This document shows, one piece after another, positions 1 through 8,502 of a stretch of DNA of 50,268 nucleotides. Both the position numbers and the translations under genes were made by a program. The notes under the pieces are model-generated. The model did not search any database. It worked only from the letters and a program-made list of their open reading frames with translations, and had not been told where the DNA came from. Origin of the DNA: Nostoc sp. LPT (lineage in GTDB: Bacteria > Cyanobacteriota > Cyanobacteriia > Cyanobacteriales > Nostocaceae); NCBI RefSeq assembly GCF_017115165.1, contig NZ_JABXKF010000054.1:1-50268 (forward strand), written 5' to 3'. Position 1 is the first letter of the stretch. The number at the start of each line of letters is the position of its first letter.

Positions 1-54
1 GCTGCTGGTGATCTTGCTCCTGTAGCTCTAACTGCTCCTGCTATCAACGGTTAA
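1..54 (+). CDS. psbA: Photosystem II D1 protein, C-terminal end (partial)
   Basis: Only the last 17 codons and the stop are inside the window. They read AAGDLAPVALTAPAING, which matches the C-terminal tail of cyanobacterial D1, including the short extension after the CtpA processing site (mature D1 ends just before the extension that ends APAING). D1 binds the P680 chlorophylls and the Mn cluster of photosystem II in the thylakoid membrane. The gene starts left of the window, so length and isoform cannot be judged. A strong intrinsic terminator follows 15 bases later. Confidence 0.85.
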   Translation, partial: AAGDLAPVALTAPAING

Positions 55-69
55 TTCTGAAGTTTAGCT

Positions 70-113
70 AAATAAGAAAGCGCCCTCTGGTAATGGAGGG
101 CGCTTTCTTATTT
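70..113 (+). terminator. Intrinsic terminator of psbA
   Basis: A perfect 18-bp inverted repeat (70-87 with 96-113) surrounds an 8-base loop. The stem has a GC-rich core (GCGCCCTC) and ends in a T-rich tract. It lies 15 bases after the psbA stop, so it should separate psbA from aroC. Confidence 0.85.
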
Positions 114-227
114 GTATAGGTAAAAGATAGGGTATACGTCAAACATTCCCAGTGCCAAAGCATATAAATTAACTTTTGCACAAACTCTAGGTAAAATACA
201 TAAGCCTCATCCTTTTTCTTTAAGATC

Positions 228-1316
228 ATGGGCAACACTTTTGGTCATCTATTTCGTATAACTACTTTTGGTGAATCTCACGGCGGTGGTGTGGGGGTTG
301 TGATTGATGGTTGTCCTCCGCAACTAGAAATTTCGGCAGAAGAAATTCAAGTAGAATTAGATAGAAGGCGTCCGGGACAAAGTAAAATTACTACACCTCG
401 CAAAGAAGCCGATACCTGCGAAATTTTATCAGGTGTATTTGAAGGCAAAACACTAGGAACGCCTATAGGGATTTTGGTACGGAACAAAGACACTCGTTCG
501 CAAGACTACGACGAAATGGCCGAAAAGTATCGCCCTTCTCATGCGGATGCAACTTATGATGCAAAATATGGCATTCGCAATTGGCAAGGCGGGGGTAGGT
601 CGTCAGCGCGTGAGACAATTGGCAGAGTAGCAGCAGGTGCGATCGCTAAAAAAATTCTCCGTCAAGTTGCCAATATTGAAGTTATTGGTTACGTCAAGCG
701 CATCAAAGACTTGGAAGGTGTAGTCGATCCAAATACTGTCACCTTAGAACAAGTGGAAAGCAACATCGTTCGCTGTCCTGATGCTGAATGTAGCGATCGC
801 ATGATTGAATTAATTGAGCAAGTTGGTAGACAAGGTGATTCTATCGGCGGTGTCGTAGAATGTGTGGCGCGTAATGTGCCGAAAGGTTTAGGTGAACCAG
901 TATTTGATAAATTGGAAGCTGATATTGCTAAAGGTGTGATGTCTCTCCCTGCTAGCAAAGGCTTTGAAATTGGTTCCGGTTTTGGGGGGACGCTGTTAAC
1001 GGGAATTGAGCATAATGACGAATATTATATTGATGAAAATGGTGAAATTCGCACTGTAACTAACCGTTCTGGTGGTATTCAGGGGGGAATTTCCAACGGG
1101 GAAAATATCATTTTACGAGTTGCATTTAAGCCGACGGCGACAATTAGAAAAGAGCAAAAAACAGTAACTCGTGAAGGTGAAGAAACGCTATTAGCAGCGA
1201 AAGGACGACACGATCCTTGTGTGTTACCGCGTGCAGTTCCAATGGTTGAGGCGATGGTGGCGCTGGTATTGTGTGACCATTTGTTACGGCATCATGGACA
1301 GTGTAAGGTGTTGTAA
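228..1316 (+). CDS. aroC: Chorismate synthase
   Basis: Converts 5-enolpyruvylshikimate-3-phosphate to chorismate with reduced FMN, the last step of the shikimate pathway, in the cytosol. The 362-residue length is normal. The three family signatures are visible: GESHG at residues 15-19, [10 protein letters not shown] near 121-130 and [12 protein letters not shown] near 280. The ATG at 228 gives the expected [10 protein letters not shown] start. The 174-base spacer from psbA contains the psbA terminator, so aroC should have its own promoter; no clear Shine-Dalgarno is seen. The next gene begins about 130 bases later and is unrelated. Confidence 0.97.
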   Translation: MGNTFGHLFRITTFGESHGGGVGVVIDGCPPQLEISAEEIQVELDRRRPGQSKITTPRKEADTCEILSGVFEGKTLGTPIGILVRNKDTRSQDYDEMAEKYRPSHADATYDAKYGIRNWQGGGRSSARETIGRVAAGAIAKKILRQVANIEVIGYVKRIKDLEGVVDPNTVTLEQVESNIVRCPDAECSDRMIELIEQVGRQGDSIGGVVECVARNVPKGLGEPVFDKLEADIAKGVMSLPASKGFEIGSGFGGTLLTGIEHNDEYYIDENGEIRTVTNRSGGIQGGISNGENIILRVAFKPTATIRKEQKTVTREGEETLLAAKGRHDPCVLPRAVPMVEAMVALVLCDHLLRHHGQCKVL

Positions 1317-1448
1317 GGATTACACTGTGACTTTCAGAAAATATTTATGCTTCATGGGTGGGTTTCTGACTCGCCCTTTTTTACTATGATTGCTATAGTA
1401 GCGGATAACACATTTAACTACGTGCGATCGCATCTACTATCAATCAAT

Positions 1449-2747
1449 ATGGATAAAGAGTCTCAAAATCGGTTAAAACATTTTGCTGCTTTAAAGTCCA
1501 AGTACCAAGCAACTCAATATCAAGATTCATCACCCGCTAATCTGCTGTATCTCATACTGCGTAAAGTTGATTTAGGTATTGAACTCAGTGACTTAGAATT
1601 TAATTGGTTACAAGAGCATCAGCTTTTTGAAACCATTGAAATTATCTGGCTACAACAATTTAAGATGGGAGAATCCAAAAGACTAGAAGCTGAATTTTCT
1701 CATCTGAAAGCTAAGTATAAAGTTGCCAAAAACTGGGAATCATCAGTAGGTAATGTTTTGTATCCGATACTTTGGAAACTTGAGTCAGAAAATAGTTTGA
1801 CTGATTCAGAAGTCAAATTATTGCAAGATAATAATCTTACTCAAACAGTTGCAATTGTTCAAGATATAAAACGCTTTGCTGATCTAAAGGAAAAATATCA
1901 AGCCACCAAGTATCAAGATTCATCTCCTGATAGCTCACTCTATAAAATACTAAAAAAGCTAGACACAGAAGCAAGTTTAAGTGATTATGAATATGAGTGG
2001 CTGCTAAATCATGAACTTTTTGAAGCTATAGAAATTTTTGAAAAACAAGAGTCTGCAAGACGGGCTAAAGTTATCGAGCTAAAGAGTAAGTATCAAGCAA
2101 GCCAACATCCAGACACATCCTTGTCAGGTCAACTATATCAAATACTACAAAAACTTGATGAGGATAAAAAATTAATTTACTCAGAAATTTACTGGCTAGA
2201 ACAACAAGGACTTACTGAGACAATTGCTATTGCTAAAGAACTTGAACGAAAACGAGAATTTATTGCATTGAAGGCAAAGTATAAAGCTAGCCAATATCAA
2301 GATTCATCACCTTCTAGTTATCTATGTACGATTCTTAAAAAACTTGATTCAGAAACTCATTTAAATGAGCAGGATATTAATTATTTAAGACAGTCTCAAC
2401 TACCTGGCACAATTGAAATTGCTAATGAAAAATATGCTTCTATTTTGAAATCAAAGATAGTATCAGGAGTAGTTTTGAGTAATTTAGAAGTTGATTGGCT
2501 AAGAAATAATGAATATGAAGATATCATTATTTTAGCCCAGCACAAGCACTTTGCTGCACTCAAAAGAAAATATAGATTGGCAGATCCTTCACTTCCGCTA
2601 GAGCCATTTTATGCGATCATGGTCAAGCTAGAGAAAAAAGAACGGCTAGATCCTAAGTTAGTTTTACAGCTTATGGAAGAGAATGAATTATATCATGGTG
2701 GTGAAATTGCTCTTGCGTATTTACAGACTAGAGGCAGAGTTTTATGA
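1449..2747 (+). CDS. Repeat protein, N-terminal part of a frameshifted gene
   Basis: Function not recognised. From the ATG at 1449 the protein reads MDKESQNRLKHFAALKSKYQ and then consists of about six degenerate repeats of 50-65 residues. Each starts with an L-K-x-K-Y-x-A-x-x-x-x-D-S-S box and ends with a Y/F-x-W-L then L-x-x-T-I-x-I box; the layout is helical. The frame is open upstream to 1347, but those 34 codons do not fit the repeat, so 1449 is preferred. The frame stops at 2747 in the middle of a conserved segment, while the continuation lies in the +1 frame (next entry). Deleting one T of the TTT at 2720-2722 would join them as AYYRLEAEFYEQELG. Probably one gene of about 596 codons with a one-base insertion. 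Confidence 0.7.
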   Translation: MDKESQNRLKHFAALKSKYQATQYQDSSPANLLYLILRKVDLGIELSDLEFNWLQEHQLFETIEIIWLQQFKMGESKRLEAEFSHLKAKYKVAKNWESSVGNVLYPILWKLESENSLTDSEVKLLQDNNLTQTVAIVQDIKRFADLKEKYQATKYQDSSPDSSLYKILKKLDTEASLSDYEYEWLLNHELFEAIEIFEKQESARRAKVIELKSKYQASQHPDTSLSGQLYQILQKLDEDKKLIYSEIYWLEQQGLTETIAIAKELERKREFIALKAKYKASQYQDSSPSSYLCTILKKLDSETHLNEQDINYLRQSQLPGTIEIANEKYASILKSKIVSGVVLSNLEVDWLRNNEYEDIIILAQHKHFAALKRKYRLADPSLPLEPFYAIMVKLEKKERLDPKLVLQLMEENELYHGGEIALAYLQTRGRVL

Positions 2748-3237
2748 ACAAGAGCTTGGCCGTACTGGACACAAGTGGAATATCCCCACAGCTAGTAGTT
2801 TTTGGCGCAAAGCAAACGAACCTGAACGGGCTTTAAAACTTACTAATATTGACTTAAATAGAGTCAATGATAATAATTTAAAATCAGCTATTTTAGTCAC
2901 TAGAGGGGCAGCGTTTAGAGATAGTGATAAATTAAATGATTCAGAAAATTGTGCAAAAAAAGCTATGGAGCATCAGCCTGATAGTCATCAACCTTATACC
3001 TTAATGGGTGCTATATGTTATGACAGATATGACTATGAGCAGGGTGATTATTGGTTTGAACAAGCCATTCAGCGTGGGGCTGAAACTGAAGATATAGATG
3101 CTGAAAGAAAACGAGTAATCAGAAGTACAAAAAATGAGGAGAAACGACATGAAGCAGCAGAGTATTTATTAAAAAAAGATTCAGTTCGTTATGCTTGGGC
3201 TAAAGCTTATCTGAAAAAACCGAACAATAAGGGCTGA
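2683..3237 (+). CDS. TPR-like C-terminal part of the same frameshifted gene
   Basis: The open frame runs from 2683, but its first dozen codons only shadow the previous frame. True continuity begins around 2723 with RLEAEFYEQELGRTGHKWN, echoing the RLEAEF segment inside an upstream repeat. The following region (SAILVTRGAAFRDSDKLNDS, PYTLMGAICYDRYDYEQGD, WFEQAIQRGAE) has the spacing of two TPR-type helical repeats, so the intact protein would join a repeat array to a TPR tail. No ribosome binding site supports independent initiation at 2683 or 2695. It could be a real decay event, a phase-variable or programmed frameshift, or a sequencing error. The product is not recognised. Confidence 0.55.
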   Translation: MNYIMVVKLLLRIYRLEAEFYEQELGRTGHKWNIPTASSFWRKANEPERALKLTNIDLNRVNDNNLKSAILVTRGAAFRDSDKLNDSENCAKKAMEHQPDSHQPYTLMGAICYDRYDYEQGDYWFEQAIQRGAETEDIDAERKRVIRSTKNEEKRHEAAEYLLKKDSVRYAWAKAYLKKPNNKG

Positions 3238-3426
3238 ATCAAAAATTGAAATCTCATCATAAAAGCGAAATATAACTACCAAAAAAATCATTGCTTTACA
3301 TTTAGCTGGATTTAAAAAAAAGTTGACAAAGCTCATGTAAAATAAAAGTATTAACAGAAACATTACTCTCACAAGATATTAAGCAATGCTAGTAAGTCAG
3401 AGTAGTGTTTACCAGGATTAAACCGC

Positions 3427-3681
3427 ATGGATTTGATAACAATTTTAGGATTAGCTGCCGCCACAATAACCACAATCTCTTTTTTGCCACAGATGTTTAA
3501 AACTTGGCAAACAAAATCAGCAAAAGATGTTTCTTTGGTTACGCTGATTACATTCATAAGTGGTGTTTTTTTGTGGCTAATCTATGGAATTTATTTACAA
3601 TCCTTGCCAATTATTCTTGCAAACGCCATCACATTGATTTTTAACTTAATTATTCTATGGCTTAAAATTAAATATAGATAA
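3427..3681 (+). CDS. SemiSWEET family sugar transporter (PQ-loop)
   Basis: An 84-residue protein, typical for bacterial SemiSWEETs, which form a sugar pore as dimers of three-helix bundles in the inner membrane. Three hydrophobic segments are visible (residues about 4-22, 36-56, 60-80), with the hallmark PQ box FLPQMFKTW followed by TKSAKDVSL. The ATG at 3427 precedes a hydrophobic first helix. The gene ends 21 bases before the radical SAM gene and may be co-transcribed with it, although no functional link is obvious. The substrate cannot be read from sequence; sucrose or glucose is known for some family members. Confidence 0.85.
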   Translation: MDLITILGLAAATITTISFLPQMFKTWQTKSAKDVSLVTLITFISGVFLWLIYGIYLQSLPIILANAITLIFNLIILWLKIKYR

Positions 3682-3702
3682 ACTTGCCTCTAACAAACAC
3701 CT

Positions 3703-5358
3703 GTGACATCATCTGTATTTGACTCTGAACGCCTTCTCTTTACCCCCGCTACCCCAGACACCAACGCTATCCCCATAATCTTCGCCTTTCCCAACGAGTA
3801 CAGCGTAGGTATAACTAGCCTTGGCTATCAGGTAGTTTGGGCAACTTTTGCAATGCGTGATGATGTGCAGGTGAGTCGTCTGTTTACCGATACTCATGAA
3901 CAACTCCCCAGAACGCCGGAAATTATGGGATTTTCTATTTCATGGGAGCTGGATTATGTGAATATTTTAAATTTGCTGGAATCTTTAGATATTCCTATTC
4001 GAGGAACCTCTCGTGATGATTTTCATCCGATAATTTTTGGTGGTGGCCCCGTTCTCACTGCTAACCCCGAACCTTTTGCAGATTTTTTTGATGTAATTTT
4101 GCTGGGGGATGGTGAAACCCTGTTAGGGAATTTTATTGAGGCTTACAAAGAAGTAAGAAATGCCTCAAGACAAACTCAACTAAAAAGACTTGCACAAATA
4201 CCAGGAATTTATGTACCCAGTTTGTATGAGGTGGAATATCACACAAGAGATGGTGAAGTAAAGTCTATTAAACCAATTTCTGCCGAAATTCCCGCAGTGG
4301 TGCAAAAGCAAACTTACAGAGGAAATACCCTATCAGCTTCTACTGTAGTCACCGAAAAAGCGGCATGGGAAAATATTTACATGGTGGAAATGGTGAGAAG
4401 TTGTCCAGAAATGTGCCGCTTTTGTTTGGCGAGTTATCTTACCCTGCCTTTTAGAACAGCCAGTCTGGAAGATTCATTGATTCCAGCGATCGCCAAAGGT
4501 TTAGAAGTCACAAATCGGCTAGGATTATTAGGGGCTTCAGTAACTCAACATCCAGAATTTGAGGTGTTGCTAGATTATATTAGTCAGCCAAAGTATGATG
4601 ATGTCCGTCTCAGTATTGCCTCAGTCAGAACTAATACTGTAACAGTCCAGTTAGCAGAAACTTTGACGAAACGAGACACGCGATCGCTTACTATTGCAGT
4701 AGAAAGTGGTTCTGAGAAAATCCGCCAAATCGTCAACAAAAAGCTGCATAACGATGAAATCATCCAAGCAGCCATGAATGCCAAAGCTGGCGGCTTAAAA
4801 AGCTTGAAACTCTACGGGATGGCAGGAATTCCTGGTGAGGAAGCAGAAGATTTACAGCAAACCGTGGCGATGATGCGTAATATCAAAAAAGCTGCACCGG
4901 GATTACGCTTAACATACGGATGCAGCACCTTTGTACCCAAAGCACATACGCCGTTTCAATGGTTTGGGGTGAATCGCCAAGCCGAAAAGAGGTTGCAGTT
5001 TTTGCAAAAACAGTTAAAACCGCAGGGGATAGAATTTCGCCCAGAAAGCTATAATTGGTCGATTATACAGGCTTTATTATCAAGAGGCGATCGCAGACTC
5101 TCCCAGCTTCTCGAACTTACTCGTGACTTTGGCGATTCCTTGGGTAGCTACAAACGTGCTTTTAAGCAACTCAAAGGGCAAATCCCCGACTTAGATTTCT
5201 ACGTCCACGCCGAATGGTCAACAGAACAAGTATTACCCTGGAGCCACTTGCAAGGGCCTCTGCCACAGTCTACACTACTAAAGCATTTGGCTGATGCTAA
5301 GAGTTATATCAATCCATCCCTCAAAGAATTACAGCCAGTACTGGGGACTAGGAACTAG
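3703..5358 (+). CDS. B12-binding domain radical SAM protein
   Basis: 551 residues. The N-terminal half looks like a cobalamin-binding Rossmann domain (EIMGFSISWELDYVN, IIFGGGPVLTANPEPFADFF, ILLGDGETLL). The radical SAM core carries the 4Fe-4S motif C-x3-C-x2-C at Cys234, Cys238 and Cys241 (CPEMCRFC). Later segments SLTIAVESGSEKIRQ and GIPGEEAEDL are typical of the SAM-binding barrel. Proteins of this kind are common in cyanobacteria, but the substrate is unknown. The start is GTG at 3703; no better start is visible and the sequence fits the family from SERLLF onward. The 3' end runs into a spacer of G-rich heptamers. Confidence 0.88.
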   Translation: MTSSVFDSERLLFTPATPDTNAIPIIFAFPNEYSVGITSLGYQVVWATFAMRDDVQVSRLFTDTHEQLPRTPEIMGFSISWELDYVNILNLLESLDIPIRGTSRDDFHPIIFGGGPVLTANPEPFADFFDVILLGDGETLLGNFIEAYKEVRNASRQTQLKRLAQIPGIYVPSLYEVEYHTRDGEVKSIKPISAEIPAVVQKQTYRGNTLSASTVVTEKAAWENIYMVEMVRSCPEMCRFCLASYLTLPFRTASLEDSLIPAIAKGLEVTNRLGLLGASVTQHPEFEVLLDYISQPKYDDVRLSIASVRTNTVTVQLAETLTKRDTRSLTIAVESGSEKIRQIVNKKLHNDEIIQAAMNAKAGGLKSLKLYGMAGIPGEEAEDLQQTVAMMRNIKKAAPGLRLTYGCSTFVPKAHTPFQWFGVNRQAEKRLQFLQKQLKPQGIEFRPESYNWSIIQALLSRGDRRLSQLLELTRDFGDSLGSYKRAFKQLKGQIPDLDFYVHAEWSTEQVLPWSHLQGPLPQSTLLKHLADAKSYINPSLKELQPVLGTRN

Positions 5359-5505
5359 GGACTGGGGACTGGGGAGTGAGGAAAAAGCAAGGGAGCAGGG
5401 GGACAAGGGGGACAAGGGTGAATTATTGAATAAGTTTCTTTCTTATCTCCCCCCTCTTCCTTGTCTACCTTGTCTCTTCTTAATGCCCAATGCCCAATAC
5501 CATTG
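5341..5505. repeat. Short tandem heptamer repeats and inverted G-rich/C-rich spacer
   Basis: The spacer begins with copies of a GGGACTG-like heptamer (5342-5376), then GGGGACAAGG units, then their inverse (CCTTGTCTACCTTGTCTC), and ends with two GCCCAAT units. The inverted halves could fold into a long imperfect hairpin. Related tracts lie at 33757-33920 and 47556-47628, so this is a dispersed intergenic repeat type common in Nostoc-like genomes. The first copies overlap the last codons of the radical SAM gene. Confidence 0.8.
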
Positions 5506-5529
5506 AATTCATAGCTGAAAACTTGATTG

Positions 5530-5718
5530 ATGCAAAACACAGCTGAGTATTACTGCGCTTATTGCGGCGAACCGAACTTAACTTTTATTGATTTGAGTGC
5601 TGGAGGACAGCAATCTTACGTTGAAGATTGTCAAGTTTGTTGTAACCCAAATATTTTGTATGTGCGGGTTGATGAAGATACCCTAGATATCGAAATTGAT
5701 ACTGAATCTGAAAGCTGA
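5530..5718 (+). CDS. CPXCG motif-containing cysteine-rich small protein
   Basis: A 62-residue acidic protein with two Cys-x2-Cys knuckles: YCAYCG near residue 9-14 and CQVCC near residue 35-39, the arrangement of a small zinc ribbon. The tail is rich in Asp and Glu (VDEDTLDIEIDTESES). It matches the family annotated as CPXCG motif cysteine-rich proteins, whose biochemical role is unknown. A TTG one codon upstream (5527) is also open, but ATG at 5530 is the natural start. It stands 19 bases before the SRPBCC gene, with which it may be transcribed. Confidence 0.8.
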   Translation: MQNTAEYYCAYCGEPNLTFIDLSAGGQQSYVEDCQVCCNPNILYVRVDEDTLDIEIDTESES

Positions 5719-5737
5719 ATTTTAGGTTTTTCTTTCC

Positions 5738-6181
5738 ATGCTGCACTTTAAACATTCCTCAATCATTAATGCCTCACCAGAAGTAGTTTGGAAATTTCAC
5801 GAAAGGCCAGATATTTTGCAACTGTTGAATCCACCTTGGCAGCCAGTGCAAGTGGTTCGGCGTGAGGGAGGGCTAAACGTGGGTGCTATCACCGAATTTC
5901 GCTTGTTTCTCGGCCCATTACCCTTAACTTGGTTAGCCCGTCATACTGAATGTGAAAAATATCGCCTGTTTACCGACGAACAGATATCTGGCCCTTTTGA
6001 ATCTTGGGTACATCGACATGAATTTGAACCGGAAAATGGTAAAACCAGATTAACTGACGCTATTTCCTTCTCTATGCCTGGTGGAGGAACTGTTGAATTT
6101 GTCAGTGGTTGGCTAGTGCAAGCACAATTAGAAGCAATGTTTCGCTACCGCCACTATGTGACTAAACGAGAATGCGAGTAA
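5738..6181 (+). CDS. SRPBCC family protein (START-like ligand-binding fold)
   Basis: 147 residues covering a single START-like helix-grip domain. The opening MLHFKHSSIINASPEVVWKF is the usual first strand and helix (INAS-PEVVW), followed by alternating strands (VVRREGGLNVGAITEFRL, WVHRHEFEPENGKTRLTDAI) and a long C-terminal helix (GWLVQAQLEAMFRYRHYVTK). Such proteins bind hydrophobic ligands or act as cyclases or epimerase-like enzymes. Nothing here fixes the ligand. The ATG at 5738 lies 19 bases after the preceding stop, with no strong ribosome binding site. Confidence 0.82.
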   Translation: MLHFKHSSIINASPEVVWKFHERPDILQLLNPPWQPVQVVRREGGLNVGAITEFRLFLGPLPLTWLARHTECEKYRLFTDEQISGPFESWVHRHEFEPENGKTRLTDAISFSMPGGGTVEFVSGWLVQAQLEAMFRYRHYVTKRECE

Positions 6182-6270
6182 TTATAGACTTTGGCTGTTT
6201 AAAAAGCCCTAGATTAAAAACACTTGTTTTTATAATTACTAAACCTACCAGTACTATAACTTATATAATC

Positions 6271-6309
6271 CAACCGCTATACCAAAAACAGTTGTTGGTA
6301 TGGCGGTTG
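6271..6309. repeat. Inverted repeat hairpin before crtW
   Basis: A 14-bp inverted repeat (6271-6284 with 6296-6309, one G-U type mismatch) has an 11-base loop. No T tract follows it, so it is not a clear terminator. It could be an operator, a dispersed palindrome or an RNA structure. Confidence 0.5.
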
Positions 6310-6381
6310 TATATGTAATAATAGTTAAACTATCTTAATAGTTCTAAACATCTTCAAGTGTTGGCACTATCTAATGCAAAA

Positions 6382-6425
6382 CACTTACCACTAATAAAGT
6401 TTTCTGGCTGGTGGTTAGTGCTTTT
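6382..6425 (+). terminator. Possible terminator between the SRPBCC gene and crtW
   Basis: A 10-bp imperfect stem (CACTTACCAC at 6382-6391 with GTGGTTAGTG at 6411-6420, one mismatch) is followed directly by CTTTTT. It lies in the 297-base spacer, about 55 bases before the crtW start, so it could also act as an attenuator of crtW. Confidence 0.5.
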
Positions 6426-6478
6426 TGTGGTAACTATATTTTAGAAATTTTCACCTGAATACTAGGCGGAGTAAAAGC

Positions 6479-7240
6479 GTGATTCAATTAGAACAACCAC
6501 CCAGTTATCAAACAAAATTGACTCCAGTTGTGAAAAGTAAATCTCAGTTTCAAGGACTTTTCATTGCTATTGTCATTGTTATTGCATGGGTCATTAGCTT
6601 GAGTTTATTACTTTCCCTTAATATCTCCAAATTACAATTTTGGATACTATTGCCTAGCATAGCTTGGCAAACATTTTTATATACGGGATTATTTATTACA
6701 TCTCATGATGCTATGCATGGGGTAGTGTTTCCCCAAAACAGTAAAATTAATCATCTTATTGGAACATTAACCCTATCTCTTTATGGTCTTTTACCATACA
6801 AAAAATTATTGAAAAAGCATTGGTTACACCACGAAAATCCAGCAACTCAAATAGACCCAGATTTTCATAATGGTAAACATAAAAATTTCTTTGCTTGGTA
6901 TTTCCATTTTATGAAAGGTTACTGGAGTTGGGGACAAATTATTGCTCTAACTCTTATTTATCAGTTTGCTAATCGCATTTTTCATATACCCCATGCTAAT
7001 CTAATAACTTTTTGGGTGCTTCCTTCGCTTTTAAGTTCGTTTCAATTGTTTTATTTTGGTACCTTCCTTCCACATAGCGAACCAATCGCAGGGTATATTC
7101 AGCCTCATTGTGCCCAAACGATTAACCGTCCAATTTGGTGGTCATTTATCACGTGCTATCATTTCGGCTATCACGAAGAACATCACAAGTGTCCCCATGT
7201 TTCTTGGTGGCAGTTACCAGAAATTTACAAAGCAAAATAG
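6479..7240 (+). CDS. crtW: Beta-carotene ketolase (CrtW type)
   Basis: A membrane di-iron oxygenase that adds 4-keto groups to beta-carotene, giving echinenone and canthaxanthin. The 253-residue sequence has the histidine boxes of the CrtW/fatty acid hydroxylase superfamily: HDAMHG near residue 78, HWLHHE near 118 and YHEEHHKCPH near 230, plus FLPHSEPI. Several hydrophobic segments fit membrane embedding. From memory it is very close to the N. punctiforme ketolase known as CrtW148, starting MIQLEQP. The start is GTG at 6479, preceded by AGGCGGA at a good distance. It stands alone between two hairpins and cofG. Confidence 0.93.
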   Translation: MIQLEQPPSYQTKLTPVVKSKSQFQGLFIAIVIVIAWVISLSLLLSLNISKLQFWILLPSIAWQTFLYTGLFITSHDAMHGVVFPQNSKINHLIGTLTLSLYGLLPYKKLLKKHWLHHENPATQIDPDFHNGKHKNFFAWYFHFMKGYWSWGQIIALTLIYQFANRIFHIPHANLITFWVLPSLLSSFQLFYFGTFLPHSEPIAGYIQPHCAQTINRPIWWSFITCYHFGYHEEHHKCPHVSWWQLPEIYKAK

Positions 7241-7353
7241 TTTTTGTTTTTTTAATAAATAAGTAGGCATGAATAATTAAAGGTTTCTAGTCGGCGTTTC
7301 TAACCCTTAAAATCAGCTTGGGGCTGCTCACTAAAAGCAAATTTATTCTGCTT

Positions 7354-8334
7354 ATGCCAATTGATAATTCCCGTCTTGTAACCTATAGTCCTGCTTATAC
7401 AATCGTTCCTACTTACGAGTGCTTTAATCGGTGTAGTTACTGCAACTTTCGCAGCGAACCGGGTAAAAGTCCCTGGATGAGTCTTTCAGATGCAGACAGT
7501 ATTTTAAAACCACTTCAAACCGAAAAAGTCTGTGAAATTCTCATACTTAGCGGTGAAGTACATCCTCATTCGCCAAAACGTCAGGCGTGGTTTGGACGGA
7601 TTTATGATTTGTGTGAATTAGCGCTTTCAATGGGGTTTTTACCTCATACAAACGCGGGGCCACTGAGTTTTGAAGAAATGCAAAAGCTCAAGCGTGTGAA
7701 TGTTTCGATGGGGCTGATGTTGGAACAGTTAACGCCAACATTGTTAAATAGTGTACATCGGCACGCACCAAGTAAATTACCAGAAGTTCGTTTACAGCAA
7801 TTGCAATGGGCGGGAGAGTTACAGATTCCCTTTACAACTGGGTTACTGTTAGGAATTGGGGAAACAGTTGATGATTGGTGGGAAACATTAACAGCTATAT
7901 CTCAACTGCATCAACGTTATCACCATATTCAAGAAGTTATCTTGCAACCTCATAGTCCAGGATATCAGCAAACTTTTGATGCACCACCTTTTAACCCTTA
8001 TCAGTTACCAGAAGTAATTGCTAAAGCACGTCAGATTTTACCGCCAGATATTACTATTCAAATTCCGCCCAATTTAGTTAAAGATGACCGATGGTTACTC
8101 GCTTGTATCGAAGCTGGTGCGCGAGATTTAGGTGGAATAGGGCCAAAAGATGAGGTGAATCCCGATTATCCTCATATACAGGAACAGGCATTAAGAGAAA
8201 TTTTACAGCCTGCGGGGTGGGAATTGATGCCCCGTTTGCCAGTTTATCCCCAGTTTGATGGCTGGTTGTCGGGAAAATTACAAACAGCAGTGAAGCGCTG
8301 GCGCAAGACTCTTACCCCAGTTTTTCTTTTGTAA
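7354..8334 (+). CDS. cofG: FO synthase subunit CofG (radical SAM)
   Basis: 7,8-didemethyl-8-hydroxy-5-deazariboflavin synthase subunit 1. With CofH it makes the deazaflavin FO, used in cyanobacteria as the antenna of DNA photolyase. The 326-residue protein has C-x3-C-x2-C at Cys23, Cys27 and Cys30 (CFNRCSYC), then ILILSGEVHPHSP, MGLMLEQLTP and GLLLGIGETVDDW, all typical of CofG. The frame is open from a TTG at 7318, but ATG at 7354 gives the standard start MPIDNSRLVTYSPAYT. cofH is not in the window. A terminator-like hairpin follows. Confidence 0.93.
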   Translation: MPIDNSRLVTYSPAYTIVPTYECFNRCSYCNFRSEPGKSPWMSLSDADSILKPLQTEKVCEILILSGEVHPHSPKRQAWFGRIYDLCELALSMGFLPHTNAGPLSFEEMQKLKRVNVSMGLMLEQLTPTLLNSVHRHAPSKLPEVRLQQLQWAGELQIPFTTGLLLGIGETVDDWWETLTAISQLHQRYHHIQEVILQPHSPGYQQTFDAPPFNPYQLPEVIAKARQILPPDITIQIPPNLVKDDRWLLACIEAGARDLGGIGPKDEVNPDYPHIQEQALREILQPAGWELMPRLPVYPQFDGWLSGKLQTAVKRWRKTLTPVFLL

Positions 8335-8397
8335 GAACACGGAAGTAGAGATTTTCCCATCTAGAACACCAATTCAGTAATCCTGAAAGAACCTCTC

Positions 8398-8477
8398 TCC
8401 CAACCCCTCTTTGAAGCAAAGAGGGGAGTTTGGCTCCCCCTTGCCTACTAGGGAAGGGGGCTGGGGGGTTAGGTTTT
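8398..8477 (+). repeat. Double-hairpin dispersed repeat, possible terminator of cofG
   Basis: Two stems in a row: 8404-8412 with 8418-8426 (perfect 9 bp, CCCCTCTTT arms), then 8436-8442 with 8454-8460 (CCCCCTT arms), followed by GGTTTTT. Repeats of this make-up, rich in C then G, are scattered through Nostoc-type genomes. Located 64-143 bases after cofG, it could end that transcript. Confidence 0.6.
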
Positions 8478-8502
8478 TGAGAACTGAATCGATGCTCTAT
8501 TA

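Noticed and set aside
689..958. 89-codon minus frame inside aroC
   Set aside because: Antisense shadow of a well-conserved gene; no family character.
5355..5540. 61-codon minus frame and 70-codon plus frame in the heptamer spacer after the radical SAM gene
   Set aside because: Encoded by low-complexity G/C repeats; no protein-like composition.
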